Assembly (NCBI GenBank): GCA_963705835.1
Contig: CAVPLC010000080.1
Location: 98,474 to 162,473 of the forward strand
Direction of reading: 5' to 3'
DNA length: 64,000 bases
Source: Palsa-504 sp963705835
GTDB taxonomy: Bacteria; Actinomycetota; Actinomycetes; Streptosporangiales; Streptosporangiaceae
Part shown: piece after piece, positions 1-7,455 of the stretch
Layout: each line of letters begins with the position of its first letter
How positions within the stretch are numbered: position 1 is the first letter of the stretch
The notes under the pieces: model-generated
The model's input: the letters and a program-made list of their open reading frames with translations, nothing else
What the model was told of the DNA's origin: nothing
Database searches by the model: none
Position numbers and translations under genes: made by a program

Positions 1-325
1 CCAGCTGACTGACGTTCATCGCCGTGGCTGGCTGGATGGCCGCTCCGGACTTGCCCGAGCCGCGCTGATCCCATTCGACGACGACGAAGTCATCCTCGAG
101 GAGCCCGTTGAGCCCGGCAGTCGCCATCTCGGCCTGACCCGGACCGCCGTGCAGCTTCAGCAGGATCGGGCTCTCGGCGCGCCGGCCTCGCACCAACACC
201 CATTGCCGTACGCCTCCAAGTGTCAATGGCTCGAGTCTCGCCACGCTCCCCGGGACGGTCCGCTCCTGCGAATCGCGTATCGGCTTCGTGCGTGTAGACG
301 GTCCGAGCTGCGGGAGAAAAGACAC
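1..325 (-). CDS. alpha/beta hydrolase, proline iminopeptidase-like (partial, 3' end outside window)
   Basis: The reverse strand reads, from a GTG at 325, a protein with an oxyanion-type HGGPGQ motif (about residue 59) and a DQRGSGKS motif about 28 residues later. Both are hallmarks of the alpha/beta hydrolase fold in proline iminopeptidase-like enzymes. The catalytic Ser, Asp and His lie beyond base 1. An in-frame TAG lies upstream, so the ORF cannot extend past about base 395. Relatives usually have a longer hydrophobic N-terminus, and the sequence before PGSVARLEPL may have lost it by frameshift. Substrate unknown. The fold is clear; the start is uncertain. Confidence 0.65.
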   Translation of the reverse strand, partial: MSFLPQLGPSTRTKPIRDSQERTVPGSVARLEPLTLGGVRQWVLVRGRRAESPILLKLHGGPGQAEMATAGLNGLLEDDFVVVEWDQRGSGKSGAAIQPATAMNVSQL

Positions 326-476
326 GAGGGCAATCGTATCGGTCAGCTCCGTACCGCTGAGTGAACCTCTGACGCAGGGCTATGGCATCGCCGGAGACGA
401 CGGTCACGGCACCGTGGTCAACACTTCCCGGATGGCGGTGTCCCGATATCAGTCTGGGTACACAGAAAATCTATCG

Positions 477-486
477 TATCGCGATA
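477..486. promoter_or_regulatory. palindrome TATCGCGATA, putative operator
   Basis: Perfect 10-bp palindrome TATCGCGATA in otherwise GC-rich DNA, preceded by a further half-site (CTATCG at 471). It resembles the sites at 610, 4131, 4770 and 32311 and may be bound by the same regulator. Binding is inferred. Confidence 0.4.
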
Positions 487-609
487 TAAAATCATTGGCT
501 TGTACACGTCCAATGAATGGCCAGGGGCTACCGGGCCACGGTCTTGGAGTCCGGGCCCCGGCACCCGAGGTTTCCGGGGCTCGCCGTCCGAGGCGAGAGC
601 GTACTTGCT

Positions 610-628
610 TATATCGTGGTACGATATA
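610..628. promoter_or_regulatory. 19-bp perfect inverted repeat, putative operator
   Basis: TATATCGT, spacer GGT, ACGATATA: a perfect 8+3+8 inverted repeat. The half-site ATATCGTGG recurs upstream of both DUF1707 genes and, as ATATCGTGT, upstream of the gene at 32382. The symmetry and repetition point to a dimeric repressor site. Confidence 0.5.
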
Positions 629-790
629 GGTTGGTTGCCATCGGCCTGCCGTTCCCGCAACTGCGGTGCGCGGGGACGGCAGGTGGGGCATCGCTCGCGC
701 GGCAGGTCTGGCAGCGGCATGGAGGTATGTGCGTCACCGGTGGCCGCGCACCCGCCTGGTTCGCCATGATGGTCAGGTGGCAGGAACAGG

Positions 791-2284
791 ATGAGCGAGC
801 AGGCCGGGGTGGTCTTCCCCGCGTCGGCGGACGGGCGCCGGAGCACCTCGGCGCTGGGCCGGGCCGTGGTCGCCGGGGCGCTGGGCCGGGTCGATCCCGC
901 CGGGGCGCGCAGCGCGGAGCAGGAGGCCAACTGGCGCACCGGTTACCTGACGCATTTCCGCAGGCTCATCGAGGCCGGGCTGGCCTCCAGGCAGGCCGCG
1001 GTGTCGGTGGCCCGTGACGGGCTGCAGTCGCTGTACGGTCGGATGCGGGTGGCCGGTGCCGACGGCGCGGAGACCGGGCTCGACGCGCTAGTTTCTGCGC
1101 CCGCGCACGGAGCGCTGGCCACGGTCACGGTGGCCGGCGGCGGGGTGGCCGAGGGCTCGCTGTCGGTGCCGTACCGCGGCGAGCGGCTGCAGGGCGACGC
1201 GCTGCTGCGGCGGCTGGAGGTGTGGGTCAGCGCCGGTGTCATCGAGCCCTCGTGCGCGGACGCGGTGCGGGAGGTCGCGGCGCATCCCGACTGGCTGGCG
1301 CTGCCGGGTCGGACGGTCGTAGTGCTCGGGGCCGGCGCGGAAATAGGCCCGCTGCCGGTCCTGCTGGGCTGGGGTGTCCGGGTCATCGGGGTCGACCTGC
1401 CCCGTCCGCCCATCTGGCAGCGGGTGCTCGAGGTGGCGCGGCGCAGCGCGGGGACGCTGCTGGTCCCGGTGGCCGGCCCGGACCCAGGTGATGAGGCTCT
1501 CGCGCAGTGCGCCGGGCTGGACCTGACCGGTGAGGTGCCGGTGGTCGCGGACTGGCTGGCCGGGATGGAGGGCCCGCTGGTGCTGGGCAACTACGTCTAC
1601 GCCGACGGCGGGGACAACGTCCGGGTGGCCAGCGCGGTCGACGCGCTGACCGTGCGCCTGCAGGCCAGCCGGCGTGACCTCGCGCTGGCGTTCCTGGCCA
1701 CGCCGACCGACGTGTTCGCCGTCCCGGCCGACGCGGTGGCCCAGTCCGCCCGGGCCTACGCGGCCCGGTCGCCGGCGGCCAGGCTCGGCGGCGGGCCGCT
1801 GCGGGCGCTGTCCGGCGGGCGGCTGCTCCGCCGTGCGTACCCGCCCGGGGCCGATCCCGGCATCTGCGACAGCCTGATCCCGCAGCAGGGACCCAACTAC
1901 GCGCTGGCCAAGCGGGTGCAGCGCTGGCGCGCCACGGTCGCGCGGCACGACGGGACGGTCGTGTCGATGAACGTGGCCCCTCCGACCCGGACCCGGTCGG
2001 TGACCAAGAACCGGGCGCTGGCGGCGGCCTACATCGGCGCTCCCCGGTTCGGTGTCGAGGTGTTCGAGCCCGCTACCACCACGACGCTCATGGCGGCCCT
2101 GCTCGTCCATGACCTGCATACGGGGGGCGGGCCGACGCAGGATCATGCATGGCAGGACGAGGCGTACGCGGCCGCGCACGGCGGGCTCTGGCGCATCGCC
2201 TACGCCCCGCGCAGCGCGCTCGGGCTCGCGGCGCTGCTCGGCTACCGGGCCTCGCGGGCCTCCCCGGACGGCCCCGGCCGTTAG
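791..2284 (+). CDS. Rossmann-like protein of unknown function
   Basis: A 497-residue ORF with consistent high-GC third-position use. Around residue 175-200 a glycine-rich strand-turn-helix (VVVLGAGAEIG, then GVRVIGVDLPRP) looks like a nucleotide-binding Rossmann motif. No catalytic motif that I recognise follows, and no signal peptide or membrane segment is evident. The first 150 residues are predicted helical. The ATG at 791 follows a GGAACAGG-like ribosome site. It stands alone: a regulatory region lies upstream and a convergent gene downstream, their stop codons separated only by tandem 17-bp repeats. A dinucleotide-binding role is inferred from one motif. Confidence 0.6.
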   Translation: MSEQAGVVFPASADGRRSTSALGRAVVAGALGRVDPAGARSAEQEANWRTGYLTHFRRLIEAGLASRQAAVSVARDGLQSLYGRMRVAGADGAETGLDALVSAPAHGALATVTVAGGGVAEGSLSVPYRGERLQGDALLRRLEVWVSAGVIEPSCADAVREVAAHPDWLALPGRTVVVLGAGAEIGPLPVLLGWGVRVIGVDLPRPPIWQRVLEVARRSAGTLLVPVAGPDPGDEALAQCAGLDLTGEVPVVADWLAGMEGPLVLGNYVYADGGDNVRVASAVDALTVRLQASRRDLALAFLATPTDVFAVPADAVAQSARAYAARSPAARLGGGPLRALSGGRLLRRAYPPGADPGICDSLIPQQGPNYALAKRVQRWRATVARHDGTVVSMNVAPPTRTRSVTKNRALAAAYIGAPRFGVEVFEPATTTTLMAALLVHDLHTGGGPTQDHAWQDEAYAAAHGGLWRIAYAPRSALGLAALLGYRASRASPDGPGR

Positions 2285-2330
2285 TTGGGAGTGGCGGTTA
2301 GTTGTGGGTGCCCGTTAGTTGGGGGTGGCG
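2280..2330. repeat. three tandem 17-bp repeats spanning two convergent stop codons
   Basis: Unit GTTAGTTGGGNGTGGCG is repeated three times head to tail with few mismatches. The first copy supplies the TAG stop of the gene at 791, and the third supplies the TAA stop of the leftward gene ending at 2315. Confidence 0.75.
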
Positions 2331-3471
2331 GGGGTGAGCTCGCGGCGGCTGATCGCGTTCTGCAGGTCGGCCTTGCTCGGCGGCCGGGGCGCGGTCTGCA
2401 CGGCGATCGCGACCAGGTTGGTGTAGGCGTCCTGGCGCAGCCGCTTCAGCAGGGCCTGCGCCGAGTTCTTGAGGGTGCCGGTCAGCCCGGCCAGCGACAG
2501 CCCGACCGCGGCCAGGATCCCGGCCAGGGTCTTCACCCACGCCGCGGCGCCGCCCACGTTGACCAGGAACAGCAGGGCGACCAGGAAGCCGAGGCCGACG
2601 ATCGTGGCCGCCAGCTGGGGCCAGAACAGCTGGAAGGCCCGGCCCAGCGTGCGGTAGTTCTTCATGACGGCGGCGGGCCCGATCAGCGTCGTCGGATCCT
2701 GCCCGAGGATGATCAGCTCGTACCACCGGCGGATCTGGAGGTACAGGGCGAGGTCCGCCTGGTACGGGTCGCCTCGCCAGGCGGAGTTCCTGGCCACGTC
2801 CTTCCATACCTCCAGCGAGCCCGCGATGGCCGACGCGGTGTACTCGCCCATATAGCCCGACAGCCGCCCGGTGAGACGGGACAACTCGCCGCAGCGCCGT
2901 TCGCCGAGCAGGAAGCCCCAGCTCGTGGAGCCGCCCGGCTCGCCAGGATCGAGTGCCCAGTAGCAGTCGGCGAGGCCGCGGCCCAGCTGGTACCCGATGG
3001 CCCGGCTCTCGGAGACCGCGGCCAGCCTGCTGGCGGCGCACCACCACGGCCCGCTGGGTGACCAGGCCCTGTCTGCAGGGCCTGATCTGCGCAGCTGACC
3101 TGGGCCGGGGAGCCGGCCTGGGCGGGCTGGGATTGGCCGAGCACATCGAGGGCCTGCTGCAGGGCGTCGGCCGCCTTGGGCACGCGGATATGGCTCAGCA
3201 GCTTGGCCTTATCGCCGAGCGCCGCGGTGAAGCTGGTGCCGTCGGCGGAATCGTCAACGCACAATTCATGAGCCAGCTCGGCGACGACGGACTGAATCTC
3301 AATCCGGAGTTCGGTCTTGCCGCGCTCGATTCGCAACGGCAGCGGATGGTCGGTGTGATCGGGCATGCCGGCGATATCCCCGGACGGCCCGCCGGGCCGA
3401 TTCCGGCCGCGCATCTCGGCGACGCTCCAGCCGAGGCGGAGCGCGGACAACACCTCTCTAGCGTCATCCAT
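2315..3471 (-). pseudogene. membrane protein of unknown function, reading frame interrupted
   Basis: Two frames join into one protein of about 385 residues. The N-terminal frame starts at ATG 3471 behind a GGGAGG ribosome site (begins MDDAREVLSALRLGW) and runs to about 3070. A different frame then continues with the cysteine- and tryptophan-rich stretch GPWWCAASRLAAV and ends at 2315. The C-terminal part has a hydrophobic pair (ATIVGLGFLVALLFLVNV, then AGILAAVGLSLAGL) suggesting membrane anchoring. The shift lies near an inverted repeat CAGGCCCTG/CAGGGCCTG at about 3070. A sequencing indel or a real disruption would look the same. I do not recognise the family. Confidence 0.55.
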
Positions 3472-3580
3472 GACGTTCGCCTCCCGCAAAAGCGGCGCCG
3501 GGGAAACAGGACCCGATGAAATCATCGCCGTTCTGTGAATTCTTGTCTCGTCCGCCGCGCGGAAAGGGCCCACGGGGGGT

Positions 3581-3841
3581 TTACGGCAGCGCGGCGAGCA
3601 CGACGGGGACGCCGCCGACGGTGAGAACGGCAGCGGTGCGCAGCACCACCCTCACCGCGGGCACCGAGCTGAGCTGCGCCTTGGGGAAGTCGGCGGCCGG
3701 CTCGGCCGCGACGGCCATGATGGCCAGGGTCAGCACGAACCAGGCGAGCAGGACACGGCCCCAGTTACGCGCCCGCCAGGCCGCGACGCGCTGGCGAAGC
3801 GGCGCCTGCGGCGCTCGCGCACGCCATACCGAGACCCCCAT
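3581..3841 (-). CDS. small membrane protein of unknown function
   Basis: An 86-residue protein from ATG 3841, chosen because GAGG sits six bases upstream. It begins MGVSVWRARAP, has an arginine-rich stretch, then two hydrophobic segments (about residues 28-45 and 66-85), consistent with two membrane helices. It lies upstream of the broken gene at 3471 on the same strand but about 110 bases away. Function unknown. Confidence 0.45.
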   Translation of the reverse strand: MGVSVWRARAPQAPLRQRVAAWRARNWGRVLLAWFVLTLAIMAVAAEPAADFPKAQLSSVPAVRVVLRTAAVLTVGGVPVVLAALP

Positions 3842-4130
3842 GACCGCCTCACACCATCCCGACGGGGACGTGGCTCGTCCCCCATTACGGCGGAGCTGAG
3901 AGTCCACGGGCCTGATACAGGCAATACTCGACTCGGCGACTGACGCATCGTGACCCCTTTCTGCTTGGTGGCGGAGGAGCGGTTGCCTGGTCCGTGCGGT
4001 CGGTTCCTGGCCCCGCCGCGAGCTGGACCCTCATGGGCGGATTCAGGCTTCGGGAGGCTGGCGTTCAGGTTGCGACGGGGTGGCTTTCAGGCTGTCGCGT
4101 TCGGCGGCTTCCGGCTTGCCGTATGGTGTC

Positions 4131-4146
4131 TCGCGATATATCGTGG
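4131..4146. promoter_or_regulatory. palindromic operator upstream of DUF1707 gene
   Basis: TCGCGATATATCGTGG contains the perfect palindrome CGATATATCG (4134-4143). It ends 40 bases before the ATG at 4186. It shares the ATATCGTGG half-site with 610-628 and 4770, so a common regulator is likely. Confidence 0.5.
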
Positions 4147-4185
4147 AGGCACCTGGGATTCCCCGTTCTTGCTACGGAGGGCACG

Positions 4186-4719
4186 ATGGCTACGGGATAC
4201 AACGTGCGCGTCGGGGACGCCGATCGCGAGGCGGTCGCAGCCCAGCTGCGTGAGCACTACGCGGATGGCCGGCTGACCCTGGATGAACTGAACGAGCGCC
4301 TGGACCAGGCGTTCGCGGCCAAGACCAGAGCCGACCTGAACACCGTGATGCGCGACCTGCCCTATGTGTCGCGGCCGTTCACCGGCGCGCCGGCCGGGAG
4401 TGCCGGCAACGCCGCGTGGCCGGGTCCGGTCGGGCCTTCGGGGTCGGGCTGGGATCACGGTGCCGGATACCGACGGGGGCGTCCGTCCGCCATCTTCGCG
4501 CCGCTGCTCGGCCTGGTGTGGATCTGCGTGATCCTCGGGGCCGTGATGCTGTTCGGCATCGGCGGCGGCGACCGGCCGCTGGGTATCGTCCTGCTCATCG
4601 CCGCGCTCGCGTTCCTCAAGCGGCTGTTCGGATTCGGCGGCCGGCGCCGCGGAGGGGGCGGCCCGAAGGGACCGCGGGGGCCGAGGGGACCGCGCAGGTC
4701 CCGCGGACCTCGCTTCTGA
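4186..4719 (+). CDS. DUF1707 domain membrane protein
   Basis: 177 residues from ATG 4186, behind ACGGAGG. Residues 4-55 form a DUF1707 domain: VRVGDADREAVAAQLREHY, then GRLTLDELNERLDQAFAAKT, then DLNTVMRDLP. A Gly/Pro linker follows. Next comes a hydrophobic hairpin (about 104-150) with two membrane helices, and a basic Arg/Gly/Pro tail rich in GPKGPRGPRGP. DUF1707 proteins are common small membrane-associated proteins of actinobacteria with no agreed biochemical role. A paralogue follows at 4814, and both have the ATATCGTG-type site upstream. Confidence 0.85.
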   Translation: MATGYNVRVGDADREAVAAQLREHYADGRLTLDELNERLDQAFAAKTRADLNTVMRDLPYVSRPFTGAPAGSAGNAAWPGPVGPSGSGWDHGAGYRRGRPSAIFAPLLGLVWICVILGAVMLFGIGGGDRPLGIVLLIAALAFLKRLFGFGGRRRGGGGPKGPRGPRGPRRSRGPRF

Positions 4720-4769
4720 CCGGGTGCTGATTCTGTCCGTAGCCGGGTTCCGCGCAGGGCCCTACCGAT

Positions 4770-4778
4770 CTATCGTGG
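4770..4778. promoter_or_regulatory. operator half-site CTATCGTGG upstream of second DUF1707 gene
   Basis: CTATCGTGG matches the right half of the site at 4131-4146 and of the 19-bp palindrome at 610. It lies 36 bases before the ATG at 4814. No symmetrical partner is seen, so this is weaker than the other copies. Confidence 0.35.
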
Positions 4779-4813
4779 AACACAGGTAGTCGGCTTGGCG
4801 AACGCGGAAACCC

Positions 4814-5278
4814 ATGACGAGGCGATACGACGTCCGAACCGGAATGCTAGAACAGGATCCTGACGCGGGGCAGCCGCGTGAGCAGCTAGTACCGGGATGG
4901 CGTGTGCCCGGCCACAGCCGGTACGACTACGACCTCCGGATCGGGGACGCCGAACGCGACGCCGCCATGACGCAGCTGCGCGACCACTTCGTGGCGGGCC
5001 GCCTGACCCTCGATGAGCTGACCGAGCGCATCGACGTCGCGCTCACCGCGAAGACGCAGCGTCACCTCGATCACCTGATGGCGGATCTGCCGCAGCCGCC
5101 CAAGCCGGAGCGGACCGAGCCGGAGCGGCTGGCCTATGACCCGGACGCGGGCCGGTTCCTGGTCTTCGCGCTGCTGCTGTTCGCGCTGGCCACCTGGATC
5201 TTGATGATGGCCTGGATGTCCCGCCACGCCTACATCGGCCCGTACGGGCAGTTCCCCGGCGGGCCGGGGCGGCCATAG
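4814..5278 (+). CDS. DUF1707 domain protein with C-terminal membrane helix
   Basis: 154 residues. After a variable 38-residue N-terminus, a DUF1707 domain spans about residues 39-95 (LRIGDAERDAAMTQLRDHF, GRLTLDELTERID, LDHLMADLP). One hydrophobic helix follows (FLVFALLLFALATWILMMAW), then a short Gly/Pro tail. It is a paralogue of the gene at 4186, and both share the upstream half-site. The role is unknown; tandem duplication and common regulation are inferred. Confidence 0.85.
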   Translation: MTRRYDVRTGMLEQDPDAGQPREQLVPGWRVPGHSRYDYDLRIGDAERDAAMTQLRDHFVAGRLTLDELTERIDVALTAKTQRHLDHLMADLPQPPKPERTEPERLAYDPDAGRFLVFALLLFALATWILMMAWMSRHAYIGPYGQFPGGPGRP

Positions 5279-5322
5279 CCGGTCCGACGGCGCGGACGGT
5301 TTCGCTGGTTTCGGCCGCGGAT

Positions 5323-6660
5323 TCAGCTGGCCAGCGCGCGGAGGGGTACGACCAGGTAGCGGTAGTCCGGAGCGGACTCGTCGCCGGGCTTGGGACTGCC
5401 GGTGATCAGGGCCGGTTTCGTGGGGCTGGTGAACTGCAGGCGGATGCGGCCTTCCTCGGGCGACGAGTTGCCGTCCCGGTCGGCGTCCTTGGCGTCCCTG
5501 GCGTCCTTGGCGTCCTTGGCGTCCTTGGCGTCCTTGGCGTCCTTGGCGTCTGGCGGAGTGACCGCGGCCGCGGTCAGCGCCGCGGCAAGGCCGTCGAGCA
5601 GATACTGCGGGCTGAACGCGATCGCGGATTCGTCGCCCGAAAACTCGGCGGCCACGCTCTCCCTGGCCCGCGCCTGGCCCTTGGTGCCGGCCTCGATGGT
5701 GACCCGGCCCGGCTCGAAGGACAGCCGCACCGAGCTGCCCCGCTCGGCGACGAGCGCGACCCGCCTGACCGCCTCGGCGAGCCGGGCCGCCGGCATGTCC
5801 GCGCAGCTGCCGAAGTCCGCCGGGAACTTGGAGCTGTACTTGATGTACTCCCCCGCGATCAGGCGGGTGGTCAGCCGCCGCCCGCCCGACTCGAACCCGA
5901 TCATCGCGTCGGCGGCCCGCAGCGACCCGGCCGGGTCGGCGTCGACCCCTTGGCCCCCTTGGGCCGCCTGGCCGGACCCCGAAGACCCTCCGGACCCGGC
6001 GCGGTCCGCTCCGCGGGTCATGATGCGGACCGGGACGCCGGGCGCCATCATCCGGGCGGCGTCGGCCAGCGTCTTGGCGGGCACCAGGAGCGTGCTGCGG
6101 ACGCCCGCGCGGGTGGGACTCCAGGCGAGCTCGCGGATAGCCAGGCGGTAGCGGTCGGTGGCCACCAGGTTGATGACCTCGCCGTCGATCTCGACGTTCA
6201 CGCCGGTGATGACGGGCAGCGTGTCGTCCCGGCTCGCCGCCGGGGTGACCTGGCCGATCGCGGTGGCGAACACGCCGCCGTCGACGGTGCCGGCCAGCCG
6301 CGGCAGCTCCGGCAGCCTCGGGTACTCCCCGATGGGCAGCGTCACCAGGCTGAACGAGGCCGGCCCGCAGGTCACAGTCACGTCATCGGTGTCGTCGACC
6401 TCGACCGGATGGCCCGGCAGGCTGCGGGTGATCTCCGCCAGCAGCCGCCCCGGCACCAGCGCGACGCCCGGCTCGGCGACGTCCGCCTCGACGTGGATTC
6501 GGGCCGATACCTCGTAGTCGAAGCAGGACAGGGTCAGGCCGTCCGGGGTGGCCTGCAGCAGCAGCCCGGACAAGATCGGCAGCACGGGCCGGGACGGCAG
6601 TGATCGCGCCACCCAGGCGACCGCCTCAGCCAGCACGTCGCGCTCCACCACGAACCGCAT
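5323..6660 (-). CDS. dnaN: DNA polymerase III beta subunit (sliding clamp) paralogue
   Basis: 445 residues, longer than the usual 365-380. Typical beta-clamp features are present: start MRFVVERDVLAEAVAWVAR, the PVLPILSGLLLQA segment, the domain-2 signature LPVITGVNVEIDGEVI followed by ATDRYRLA, and the C-terminal VVPLRAL. The extra length sits in a Gly/Ser/Gln linker (about 225-250) and in an Asp-Ala-Lys repeat (about 368-395), either of which may loop out of the ring. ATG 6660 has GGAGG upstream. No dnaA, recF or gyrB is nearby, so this is probably a second clamp and not the housekeeping copy. Whether it loads onto DNA is unknown. Confidence 0.85.
   Translation of the reverse strand: MRFVVERDVLAEAVAWVARSLPSRPVLPILSGLLLQATPDGLTLSCFDYEVSARIHVEADVAEPGVALVPGRLLAEITRSLPGHPVEVDDTDDVTVTCGPASFSLVTLPIGEYPRLPELPRLAGTVDGGVFATAIGQVTPAASRDDTLPVITGVNVEIDGEVINLVATDRYRLAIRELAWSPTRAGVRSTLLVPAKTLADAARMMAPGVPVRIMTRGADRAGSGGSSGSGQAAQGGQGVDADPAGSLRAADAMIGFESGGRRLTTRLIAGEYIKYSSKFPADFGSCADMPAARLAEAVRRVALVAERGSSVRLSFEPGRVTIEAGTKGQARARESVAAEFSGDESAIAFSPQYLLDGLAAALTAAAVTPPDAKDAKDAKDAKDAKDARDAKDADRDGNSSPEEGRIRLQFTSPTKPALITGSPKPGDESAPDYRYLVVPLRALAS
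5482..5550. repeat. 9-bp tandem repeat inside the clamp gene
   Basis: About 7.7 copies of GGCGTCCTT, one with a C-for-T change, encode the DAK/DAR repeat on the reverse strand. The array length is a multiple of three, so copy-number change stays in frame. Confidence 0.9.
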
Positions 6661-6894
6661 CTCCGCCGCCTCCATCTCGCGAAATGCCATATGCCTTCAC
6701 ACGCATACTCGCACGAGGCACTGACATTCTCGGGGGTCCGAATCGAAACAACGGACAAGTTCTGACGTCGACGCGGAGCTTGTCCGGCGAGGCGCACCCA
6801 ACCCGACCAGCGTCTGCCGCTTGGCGACCCTATGGCTGCACTGCTATTTGCGGGTCTATTTCTGAGCTATTTTCTGAGCTACCATCCGGGCTAT
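6661..6894. other. intergenic region between divergent clamp and PadR genes
   Basis: No coding frame is supported. The right part is unusually AT-rich, with repeated CTATTT words and a duplicated TTTCTGAGCTA (about 6870-6890). It leads into the PadR promoter. Confidence 0.4.
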
Positions 6895-6930
6895 TTGCCG
6901 GGAGTATACGTCGAGTGTATGCTCTCTGGT
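6895..6930 (+). promoter_or_regulatory. leaderless promoter overlapped by palindromic operator
   Basis: A -35 element TTGCCG (6895-6900) and a -10 element TATGCT (6918-6923) are separated by exactly 17 bases. The ATG of the PadR gene begins 7 bases after the -10, so the transcript should start at or within a base of the ATG. A 21-bp imperfect palindrome AGTATAC-n7-GTATGCT (6903-6923) covers the spacer and -10, as expected for autorepression by PadR. Confidence 0.6.
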
Positions 6931-7455
6931 ATGAGCGTTGCGCTGACACTGCTGGGTCTGCTGGAGCGGGAGCCGAGTCACGGCTACGACCTCAAGCGGG
7001 ACTACGACACCTACTTCGGCCGGGGTAAGCCGCTGCCCTACGGCCAGGTCTACGCGACCTTGTCCCGGCTGGCCCGGGACGGCAAGGCGATCGCCGGGCC
7101 GGCCGAGCACGGCGAGGGACCCGACCGCAAGCGCTACACGATCACCGAAGCCGGCGTCGCTGACGTCGAGCAGTGGCTGCTGGAGCCGGCCACGCCCGAG
7201 CCGCACCTGCAGACGGTGCTGTTCGCCAAGGTCGTGCTGGCCCTGATGCTGGGCCGCCCCGCCGCCAGGTACCTGGACCTCCAGCGGGCGGCCCACCTGC
7301 AGCGGATGCGCGAGCTGACCGAGCTGAAGCAGCGCGGCGAGGTGGTCGACACCCTGCTCGCCGACTATGGCCTGTACCACCTGGAGGCAGACTTGCGATG
7401 GATGGACCACACCGCGGCCCGGCTGGACCTGCTCGCGCGGGCGGTGCGCCAGTGA
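6931..7455 (+). CDS. PadR family transcriptional regulator
   Basis: 174 residues. The N-terminal winged helix-turn-helix (about 1-80) has the family pattern ALTLLGLLEREPSHGYDLK, YGQVYATLSRLARDG and RYTITEAG. The C-terminal half is helical (Vir-type dimerisation region: LFAKVVLALMLGRP, LTELKQRGEV). PadR proteins repress adjacent transporters and release DNA when a ligand binds. The start at 6931 fits the leaderless promoter. Its TGA overlaps the GTG of the ABC transporter at 7452, so the two are translationally coupled and PadR probably controls the exporter and itself. The ligand is unknown. Confidence 0.9.
   Translation: MSVALTLLGLLEREPSHGYDLKRDYDTYFGRGKPLPYGQVYATLSRLARDGKAIAGPAEHGEGPDRKRYTITEAGVADVEQWLLEPATPEPHLQTVLFAKVVLALMLGRPAARYLDLQRAAHLQRMRELTELKQRGEVVDTLLADYGLYHLEADLRWMDHTAARLDLLARAVRQ

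Larger units (their letters stand above)
326..790. other. intergenic region between divergent genes with palindromic operator sites
   Basis: No convincing coding frame is seen in these 465 bases. The stretch separates the leftward hydrolase from the rightward gene at 791 and carries two AT-rich palindromes (477-486 and 610-628) of the same type found upstream of the DUF1707 genes. Confidence 0.5.

Noticed and set aside
418..939. Leftward frame of 173 codons in the first intergenic region
   Set aside because: No motif, odd composition, and it overlaps the start of the supported gene at 791 and the palindromes.
5482..5550. CRISPR-like short repeats
   Set aside because: The 9-bp units are contiguous without spacers and encode a DAK repeat.
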